Shown here: positions 54,583-64,000 of the stretch, piece by piece | How positions within the stretch are numbered: the stretch's first letter is position 1 | Layout of the letters: every line of letters begins with the position of its first letter | Assembly: GCA_029718625.1 (NCBI GenBank) | Contig: CM056379.1 | Span: forward strand, 70,289,456 to 70,353,455 | Source of the DNA: Synaphobranchus kaupii | Lineage: Eukaryota; Chordata; Actinopteri; Anguilliformes; Synaphobranchidae | Length of the DNA stretch: 64,000 nucleotides | Direction: 5' to 3' | Position numbers and translations under genes: made by a program | The notes under the pieces: model-generated | Seen by the model: the letters and a program-made list of their open reading frames with translations, nothing else | Told to the model about the DNA's origin: nothing | Database searches by the model: none

Positions 54583-57500
54583 GAGGCACACAATGTGCAC
54601 GTCATTGTAAGAATGTTCTTTTTATTGCAAAGGCTAGGAAATTTCACAATATTACCAGTTATCTGTTTGAATTATGAAGTCAGTAAGCCAAAACAATGTG
54701 ATACCGCAACACACAAGTCTTATTTGGCCTCCTCATTTCTGTTAACCTGCTTAGGCCTAGTGGATACAGTATTGGCTTTCCATGTGTATGTGGTCAATTC
54801 CGGCTTGGTACCAATGGCTTGGTTAATGTTTGGCAAAACTATTGTGCAAATGCTATGCTTCTTTTAATGTAGTTTTCACATTAAGAAACACCTTTTTATT
54901 GCAAAAGTTAAGAAATGTAACAGTATTAACTGTTCACTGTTTCACTTGTACTTAAAAGACTTAATACGCAAGCCCTTACCGGATCGGGTAAAGATACCAT
55001 CAGCAATGGCAAAAGCCCTGATTAGAAACAAATATTTGTATTTTGGGTCAACCCTGTCTAGAGTTGTCTACCATTTTGCGGTTTCTGCGTTTGACAAATG
55101 CCGCTAATGCCGCACGGTCCCCGGACATCGCTGCTTGCAGCTATATTTTTTATTTATTTTATTTATTTTATTTTTTTTCTCCCCTTTCACCTAAAATTCC
55201 CGTGAGCTGGTTTGTCCTAGAATCATCAGACTTGGCACGCTTGTTGGGATTCTCAAACTCTTGAATCCTCTAATTATGACGCAGATTGAACACCTGGTGG
55301 CGCTGTAGTGCACGTGACAAAATTTGGACATTGACACGCCCACTGCCGACGCGCCGTTTCACTTAGAGTCACAAAATTTGGTATACATGTCCATTTGCTC
55401 ATTCTGAACAAATTTGCCTCAAGGACCCATAAAGTCCGCCATATTGGATTTTTTGCTAATTAGCATTTTTTGTAAAACGCTTAAAATGCTACTCCTCCTA
55501 CAAAATTTGACCAATTGAGATGAAACTTGGTATATACACTCGTTAGACCATGTCTCATAAAATTTATATTCAGAATTTTGATATTTTCAAAGATGGCCGA
55601 ATGACGAGCCAATGAAATTTCACTGGGCGTGGCTTATCACAAAAATGCTAATAATTCCAAAACGATTAGACAGAAAGCTATGAACCTTGGTAGTTATGTT
55701 AGGAGTGCCAATAGGACTAGACATGTACAGTTTTATCCCAATCCATCCATGTGGTGGCGCTATAGAGTTCCAAATATAAAGAAATATAAAAAAATTCACT
55801 AAAAATCACAGTTAGTTTGCAGAGATGTATAACTTGCTACAGTGACAAAGAGCCGGATTTGGATCATAGAACTTTACTAATTTGGTGGGCGCCATCTTGA
55901 ATTTGCCGACATTTTGGCTTAAATGTACTCATTTATTACTTCTTTGAGGTTTTCCTTAACCGCTTGGCTGATTAGCATGAAACTTGGCAAGTAGTTAGAA
56001 GTTGTCATCATACAAGCTCACACCGAATTTCGTGGCGATAGGCCAGTTGGTGGCGCTGTAGTGTACGTGTTAATATTGTGACATTGACACGCCCACTGGC
56101 GACGCCCCGTTTGACCTAGAGTCACAAAATGTGGTGTACAGGTCTCTCTGCTCATGCTGAACAGATTTACCTCAAGGATCCATGAAGTCAGCCATATTGG
56201 ATTTTCCGCTAATTAGCATTTTTTGTATAACACTTAAAATGCTACTCCTCCTACAAAATTTGGCCAATTTACATGAAACGAGGTACACAAACTCGTTAGA
56301 CCATGCTTCATAAAATTTATATTCAGAATTTTGATATTTTAAAAGATGACCGAATGACGAGCCAATTAATTTTCAATGGGCGTGACTTATCACAAAAATG
56401 CTGATAATTCCAAAATAATTTGACAGAAAGTTATGAAACCTGGTAGATCTATTAAGAGTAACATGAGGAATAGACCCCTACAGTTTTAACCCAATCGAGC
56501 CACGTGGTGGCGCTATATCAATCCAAATATAAGAAAATATTTAAAAATTCACAAAAAATCATTGACACGCCCACTGCATACGCCCCGTTTTATCTAGAGT
56601 CACAAAATGTGGGATAGAGGTCCGGCTGCTCATACTGAACAAATTTTCCTCAAGGAACCATCAAGTTAGCCCTATTGGATTTTCCGCTAATTAGCATTAC
56701 TTGTAAAACACTTAAAATACTACTCCTCCTACAAAATTTGGCCAATTTACATGAAACGTGGGACAAGAACTCATTAGACCATGCTTCATAAAAGTTATAT
56801 TAAAAATTGTGATATTTTAAAAGATGGCCGAATGACGAGCCAATTAATTTTCAATGGGCGTGACTTATCACAAAAATGCTGATAATTCCAAAATCATTTG
56901 ACAGAAAGTTATGAAACCTGGTAGATCTATTAAGAGTAACATGTGGAATTGACCTCTACAGTTTCAACCCAATTTAGCCACGTGGTGGCGCTATATAGAT
57001 TCAAATATAAGAAAATATTTAAAAATTCACTAAAAATCATTTACACGCCCACTGCATACGCCCCGTTTTATCTAGAGTCACAAAATGTGGGATAGAGGTC
57101 CGTCTGCTCATACTGAACAAATTTGCCTCGAGGAATCATCAAGTTAGCCCCATTGGATTTTCCGCTAATTAGCATTACTTGTAAAACACTTAAAATACTA
57201 CTCCTCCTATAAAATTTGACCAATTTACATGAAACCTGGTAAACACACTCCATACACCATGCAGCATAAAACTTATATACAGAATTTTGATATTTTAAAA
57301 GATGGCCGAATGACGAGCCAATAAATATCCAGTGGGCGTGGCTTATCACAAAAATGCTAATAATTCCAAAACCATTTCATAGAAAGTTATGAAACTTGGA
57401 AAGTCTTTTAAGAGTAACATCTGGACCTGACCTCTCCAGTTTCAACCCAATCGAGCCATGTGGTGGCGCTATAGAGATCCAAATATAAGAAAATATTTAA

Positions 57501-58013
57501 AAATTCACTAAAAATCATTGACACGCCCACTGCCGACGCCCCGTTTGATCTACAGTCACATAAGTTGGTGGATACATCCCGCTACTCCTGCCCAACAAAT
57601 TTGCCTCAAGAAACCATGAAGTGTGCCATCTTCAATTTTCCGCTAATTAGCATTTTTTGTAAAACACTTAAAATGCTACTCCTCCTACAGAATTTGACCA
57701 ATTTGCACCAAACCTGTTCAAGGTACTGAAACCGCTTCCCTACATACACGCATTACTTTAGTAAGCCAATGGATTTTGCACTGGGCGTGGCTTATCGCAC
57801 AAATGCTAGTACTTCTAAAACCGTTTGATATAAAGTTCTGAAACTTGGTGGGTTGATTGAGAGTTAGATCAAGACTCGAGCCCTGCAGTTTTAACCCAAT
57901 CAATCTGCGTGGTGGCACTAAAGAAATACAAATGTTGGGATGGCAGGTATGCCATCCGCCAAGTACACTATCTCTGCTTAACAGGCCGTCTACCTACTAT
58001 ACCAACTGTGAAA

Positions 58014-58097
58014 GTTTCTGTAGCTTAGTGGTTAAGGCATTTGACTGCCGTGTAGTAGGTTGGTGGTTCGATCCCCACCTGTTCCCTAGTTTTTTTT
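58014..58097 (+). repeat. tRNA-like segment I, HOR copy 2 sub-unit B
   Basis: Identical boxes and T8, 6,832 bases after 51182. Confidence 0.6.
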
Positions 58098-58663
58098 GAG
58101 GCACACAATGTGCACGTCATTGTAAGAATGTTCTTTTTATTGCAAAGGCTAGGAAATTTCACAATATTACCAGTTATCTGTTTGAATTATGAAGTCAGTA
58201 AGCCAAAACAATGTGATACCGCAACACACAAGTCTTATTTGGCCTCCTCATTTCTGTTAACCTGCTTAGGCCTAGTGGATACAGTATTGGCTTTCCATGT
58301 GTATGTGGTCAATTCCGGCTTGGTACCAATGGCTTGGTTAATGTTTGGCAAAACTATTGTGCAAATGCTATGCTTCTTTTAATGTTGTTTTCACATTAAG
58401 AAACACCTTTTTATTGCAAAAGTTAAGAAATGTAACAGTATTAACTGTTCACTGTTTCACTTGTACTTAAAAGACTTAATACGCAAGCCCTTACCGGATC
58501 GGGTAAAGATACCATCAGCAATGGCAAAAGCCCTGATTAGAAACAAATATTTGTATTTTGGGTCAACCCTGTCTAGAGTTGTCTACCATTTTGCGGTTTC
58601 TGCGTTTGACAAATGCCGCTAATGCCGCACGGTCCCCGGACATCGCTGCTTGCAGCTATATTT

Positions 58664-61600
58664 AGGGGACCGTGCAGCGAAGCTGCCGGTACCCTATTGT
58701 TTTTGTTCAGATTCTTTTTTTCTTTTTTTTTCTTTTTTTTCTCCCCTTTCACCTAAAATTCCCATGAGCTGGTTTGTCCTAGAATCACCAGACTTGGCAC
58801 GCTTGTTGGGATTCCCAAACTCTTGAATCCATTATATTATGACGCAGATTGAACACCTGGTGGCGCTGTAGTGCACGTGACAAAATTTTGACATTGACAT
58901 GCCCACTGGCGACGCCCCGTTTGACCTAGAGTCACAAAATGTGGTGTACAGGTCTCTATGCTCATGCTGAACAGATTTACCTCAAGGATCCATGAAGTCA
59001 GCCATATTGGATTTTCCGCTAATTAGCATTTTTTGTATAACACTTAAAATGCTACTCCTCCTACAAAATTTGGCCAATTTACATGAAACGAGGTACACAC
59101 ACTCGGTAGACCATGCTTCATAAAAGTTATATTCAGAATTTTAATATTTTAAAAGATGACCGAATGACGAGCCAATTAATTTTCAATGGGCGTGACTTAT
59201 CACAAAAATGCTGATAATTCCAAAATCATTTGACAGAAAGTTATGAAACCTGGTAGATCTATTAAGAGTAACATGAGGAATAGACCCCTACAGTTTTAAC
59301 TCAATCGACCCACGTGGTGGCGCTATATCAATCCAAATATAAGAAAATATTTAAAAATTCACTAAAAATCATTGACACGCCCACTGCATACGCCCCGTTT
59401 TATCTAGAGTCACAAAATGTGGGATAGAGGTCCGGCTGCTCATACTGAACAAATTTTACTAAGGAACCATCAAGTTAGCCCTATTGGATTTTCCGCTAAT
59501 TAGCATTACTTGTAAAACACTTAAAATACTACTCCTCCTACAAAATTTGGCCAATTTACATGAAACGTGGGACAATAACTCATTAGACCATGCTTCATAA
59601 AAGGTATATTCAAAATTGTGATATTTTAAAAGATGGCCGAATGACGAGCCAATTAATTTTCAATGGGCGTGACTTATCACAAAAATGCTGATAATTCCAA
59701 AATCATTTGACAGAAAGTTATGAAACCTGGTAGATCTATTAACAGTAACATGTGGAATTGACCTCTACAGTTTCAACCCAATTGAGCCACGTGGTGGCGC
59801 TATATAGATTCAAATATAAAAAAATATTTAAAAATTCACTAAAAATCATTGACACGCCCACTGCATACGCCCCGTTTTATCTAGAGTCACAAAATGTGCG
59901 ATAGAGGTCCGGCTGCTCATACTGAACAAATTTGCCTCTAGGAACCATCAAGTTAGCCCTATTGGATTTTCCGCTAATTAGCATTACTTGTAAAACACTT
60001 AAAATACTACTCCTCCTACAAAATTTGGCCAATTTACATGAAACGTGGGACAATAACTCATTAGACCATGTTTCATAAAAGGTATATTCAAAATTGTGAT
60101 ATTTTAAAAGATGGCCGAATGACGAGCCAATTAATTTTCAATGGGCGTGACTTATCACAAAAATGCTGATAATTCCAAAATCATTTGACAGAAAGTTATG
60201 AAACCTGGTAGATCTATTAAGAGTAACATGTGGAATTGACCTCTACAGTTTCAACCCAATTGAGCCACGTGGTGGCGCTATATAGATTCAAATATAAAAA
60301 AATGTTTAAAAATTCACTAAAAATCATTGACACGCCCACTGCATACGCCCCGTTTTATCTAGAGTCACAAAATGTGGGATAGAGGTCCGTCTGCTCATAC
60401 TGAACAAATTTGCCTCGAGGAATCATCAAGTTAGCCCCATTGGATTTTCCGCTAATTAGCATTACTTGTAAAACACTTAAAATACTACTCCTCCTATAAA
60501 ATTTGACCAATTTACATGAAACCTGGTAAACACACTCCATACACCATGCAGCATAAAACTTATATACAGAATTTTGATATTTTAAAAGATGGCCGAATGA
60601 CGAGCCAATAAATATCCAGTGGGCGTGGCTTATCACAAAAATGCTAATAATTCCAAAACCATTTCATAGAAAGTTATGAAACTTGGAAAGTCTTTTAAGA
60701 GTAACATCTGGACCTGACCTCTCCAGTTTCAACCCAATCGAGCCATGTGGTGGCGCTATAAAGATCCAAATATAAGAAAATATTTAAAAATTCACTAAAA
60801 ATCATTGACACGCCCACTGCCGACGCCCTGTTTGATCTACAGTCACATAAGTTGGTGGATACATCCCGCTACTCCTGCCCAACAAATTTGCCTCAAGAAA
60901 CCATGAAGTGTGCCATCTTCAATTTTCCGCTAATTAGCATTTTTTGTAAAACACTTAAAATGCTACTCTCCTACAGAATTTGACCAATTTGCACCAAACC
61001 TGTTCAAGGTACTGAAACCGCTTCCCTACATACACGCATTACTTTAGTAAGGCGTATGTCAAAATTTGGCCCGAATCAGAAGCCAATGGATTTTGCACTG
61101 GGCGTGGCTTATCGCACAAATGCTAGTACTTCTAAAACCGTTTGATATAAAGTTCTGAAACTTGGTGGGTTGATTGAGAGTTAGATCAAGACTCGAGCCC
61201 TGCAGTTTTAACCCAATCAATCTGCGTGGTGGCACTAAAGAAATACAAATGTTGTGGGATGGCAGGTATGCCATCCGCCAAGTACACTATCTCTGCTTAA
61301 CAGGCCGTCTACCTACTATACCAACTGTGAAAGTTTCTGTAGCTTAGTGGTTAAGGCATTTGACTGCCGTGTAGTAGGTTGGTGGTTCGATCCCCACCTG
61401 TTCCCTAGTTTTTTTTGAGGCACACATGTGCACGTCATTGTAAGAATGTTCTTTTTATTGCAAAGGCTAGGAAATTTCACAATATTACCAGTTATCTGTT
61501 TGAATTATGAAGTCAGTAAGCCAAAACAATGTGATACCGCAACACACAAGTCTTATTTGGCCTCCTCATTTCCTGTTAACCTGCTTAGGCCTAGTGGATA

Positions 61601-64000
61601 CAGTATTGGCTTTCCATGTGTATGTGGTCAATTCCGGCTTGGTACCAATGGCTTGGTAATGTTTGGCAAAACTATTGTGCAAATGCTATGCTTCTTTTAA
61701 TGTAGTTTTCACATTAAGAAACACCTTTTTATTGCAAAGTTAAGAAATGTAACAGTATTAACTGTTCACTGTTTCACTTGTACTTAAAAGACTTAATACG
61801 CAAGCCCTTACCGGATCGGGTAAAGATACCATCAGCAATGGCAAAAGCCCTGATTAGAAACAAAATATTTGTATTTTGGGTCAACCCTGTCTAGAGTTGT
61901 CTACCATTTTGCGGTTTCTGCGTTTGACAAATGCGCGCTAATGCCGCACGGTCCCCGGACATCGCTGCTTGCAGCTATATTTTTTATTTATTTTATTTAT
62001 TTTATTTTTTTTCTCCCCTTTCACCTAAAATTCCCGTGAGCTGGTTTGTCCTAGAATCATCAGACTTGGCACGCTTGTTGGGATTCTCAAACTCTTGAAT
62101 CCTCTAATTATGACGCAGATTGAACACCTGGTGGCGCTGTAGTGCACGTGACAAAATTTGGACATTGACACGCCCACTGCCGACGCGCCGTTTCACTTAG
62201 AGTCACAAAATTTGGTATACATGTCCATTTGCTCATTCTGAACAAATTTGCCTCAAGGACCCATAAAGTCCGCCCATATTGGATTTTTTGCTAATTAGCA
62301 TTTTTTTGTAAAAACGCTTAAAATGCTACTCCTCCTACAAAATTTGACCAATTGAGATGAAACTTGGTATATACACTCTTTAGACCATGTCTCATAAAAT
62401 TTATATTCAGAATTTTGATATTTTCAAAGATGGCCGAATGACGAGCCAATGAAATTTCACTGGGCGTGGCTTATCACAAAAATGCTAATAATTCCAAAAC
62501 GATTAGACAGAAAGCTATGAACCTTGGTAGTTATGTTAGGAGTGCCAATAGGACTAGACATGTACAGTTTTTATCCCAATCCATCCATGTGGTGGCGCTA
62601 TAGAGTTCCAAATATAAAGAAATATAAAAAAATTCACTAAAAATCACAGTTAGTTTGCAGAGATGTATAACTTGCTACAGTGACAAAGAGCCGGATTTGG
62701 ATCATAGAACTTTACTAATTTGGTGGGCGCCATCTTGAATTTGCCGACATTTTGGCTTAAATGTACTCATTTATTACTTCTTTGAGGTTTTCCTTAACCG
62801 CTTGGCTGATTAGCATGAAACTTGGCAAGTAGTTAGAAGTTGTCATCATACAAGCTCACACCGAATTTCGTGGCGATAGGCCAGTTGGTGGCGCTGTAGT
62901 GTACGTGTTAATATTGTGACATTGACACGCCCACTGGCGACGCCCCGTTTGACCTAGAGTCACAAATGTGGTGTACAGGTCTCTCTGCTCATGCTGAACA
63001 GATTTACCTCAAGGATCCATGAAGTCAGCCATATTGGATTTTCCGCTAATTAGCATTTTTTGTAATAACACTTAAAATGCTACTCCTCCTACAAAATTTG
63101 GCCAATTTACATGAAACGAGGTACACAAACTCGTTAGACCATGCTTCATAAAATTTATATTCAGAATTTTGATATTTTAAAAGATGACCGAATGACGAGC
63201 CAATTAATTTTCAATGGGCGTGACTTATCACAAAAATGCTGATAATTCCAAAATAATTTGACAGAAAGTTATGAAACCTGGTAGATCTATTAAGAGTAAC
63301 ATGAGGAATAGACCCCTACAGTTTTAACCCAATCGAGCCACGTGGTGGCGCTATATCAATCCAAATATAAGAAAATATTTAAAAATTCACAAAAAATCAT
63401 TGACACGCCAACTGCATACGCCCCGTTTTATCTAGAGTCACAAAATGTGGGATAGAGGTCCGGCTGCTCATACTGAACAAATTTTCCTCAAGGAACCATC
63501 AAGTTAGCCCTATTGGATTTTCCGCTAATTAGCATTACTTGTAAAACACTTAAAATACTACTCCTCCTACAAAATTTGGCCAATTTACATGAAACGTGGG
63601 ACAAGAACTCATTAGACCATGCTTCATAAAAGTTATATTAAAAATTGTGATATTTTAAAAGATGGCCGAATGACGAGCCAATTAATTTTCAATGGGCGTG
63701 GACTTATCACAAAAATGCTGATAATTCCAAAATCATTTGACAGAAAGTTATGAAACCTGGTAGATCTATTAAGAGTAACATGTGGAATTGACCTCTACAG
63801 TTTCAACCCAATTTAGCCACGTGGTGGCGCTATATAGATTCAAATATAAGAAAATATTTAAAAATTCACTAAAAATCATTTACACGCCCACTGCATACGC
63901 CCCGTTTTATCTAGAGTCACAAAATGTGGGATAGAGGTCCGTCTGCTCATACTGAACAAATTTGCCTCGAGGAATCATCAAGTTAGCCCCATTGGATTTT
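58664..64000 (+). repeat. Higher-order repeat copy 3 (incomplete)
   Basis: Matches copies 1 and 2 up to about 60960, including the three T-runs near 58725-58740. After that it carries about sixteen one- or two-base indels and two substitutions to about 63700. It is cut by the window edge within sub-unit B. Confidence 0.9.
61333..61416 (+). repeat. tRNA-like segment I, HOR copy 3 sub-unit A
   Basis: Unchanged despite the surrounding one-base indels. Confidence 0.6.

Larger units (their letters stand above)
51832..58663 (+). repeat. Higher-order repeat copy 2 (6,832 bp)
   Basis: The same length as copy 1 to the base. In the stretches compared by eye I found one difference (GCTATAGAGATCC near 53927 where copies 1 and 3 read GCTATAAAGATCC). 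Confidence 0.93.
32777..64000 (+). repeat. Long satellite array of 1.6-3.5-kb units, runs off the window
   Basis: Head-to-tail units start AGGGGACCGTGCAGCGAAG and end ...GCACGGTCCCCGGACATCG then CTTGCAGCTATATTT. Within a unit come a T-rich block, a sequence with GGTGGCGCTGTAGTGCACGT, two to five copies of a ~478-bp repeat, a GGATGGCAGGTATGCCATCC hairpin, two tRNA-like segments with similar tails, and a closing GC-rich end. The first five units vary in length. From 45000 on, a two-unit 6,832-bp block repeats almost without change. The short frames repeated in each unit stop at different points in different copies and show no coding constraint. The family is not recognised. Confidence 0.92.

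Noticed and set aside
32777..64000. CRISPR-like or bacterial repeat array
   Set aside because: Repeats are hundreds to thousands of bases long without unique spacers, and the whole window is vertebrate-type DNA.

Overview
This window looks like non-genic DNA from a teleost fish. The evidence is a Sleeping Beauty/salmonid-type Tc1 inverted repeat, several other fish-type Tc1/mariner inverted repeats, LINE 3' ends, a fish-type Ty3/gypsy element, many GCTAGCTAACGTTAGC-like motifs and long tRNA-related satellite repeats. I found no intact single-copy host gene. Nearly everything recognisable is a mobile element, a mobile-element remnant or satellite DNA. The species cannot be fixed from what I see.

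Layout, left half. 853-2027 is a near-perfect 1.17-kb palindrome (foldback element) between TA sites. It abuts a dead Tc1-like element at 2034-2899. 3498-5410 is a 1.9-kb solo LTR with a 5-bp target duplication, and a truncated inverted relative lies at 13514-14232. 6047-9036 holds seven exon-like blocks with GT-AG borders and mostly compatible phases. Together they spell a decayed Ginger1/gypsy-integrase-like protein that ends in the start of a Ulp1-like protease. One of its introns contains a Tc1/mariner-type element, which itself holds another Tc1-like element and a foldback fragment. 9181-12072 is an internally deleted LINE: an ORF1 with an SGNH esterase-like domain, an APE endonuclease, little reverse transcriptase, and a 3' tail. 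12-22.9 kb is mostly AT-rich DNA with simple repeats, short LINE and Tc1 ends and candidate MITEs.

Layout, middle. 23257-27895 is an almost complete Ty3/gypsy retrotransposon on the minus strand. It has 227/224-bp LTRs, a GTGTT target duplication, gag-protease, RT, RNase H and integrase, and two frame breaks. It sits inside an older Tc1/mariner-type element that also carries foldback sequence. 28.1-31.5 kb is a mosaic of a LINE tail, a Tc1 fragment, a third foldback copy split by an LTR-like insertion, and one Sleeping Beauty-like inverted repeat.

Layout, right half. 32777-64000, almost half the window, is one long tandem satellite array. It starts with units of irregular length (1.6-3.1 kb) and becomes a 6,832-bp higher-order repeat made of two sub-units (45000-51831, 51832-58663, 58664 to the edge). 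Each unit holds nested repeats of about 478 bp and then a dimeric module with two tRNA-like segments. In the first segment, A and B boxes are 44 bp apart and are followed by a T7-T8 run, the layout of a pol III gene. Most unit junctions form a strong hairpin, GCACGGTCCCC...GGGGACCGTGC. This tRNA-headed, hairpin-jointed satellite is the most unusual thing in the window. From about 60966 onward the last copy differs from its near-identical neighbours by many 1-base indels, which looks like unpolished assembly.
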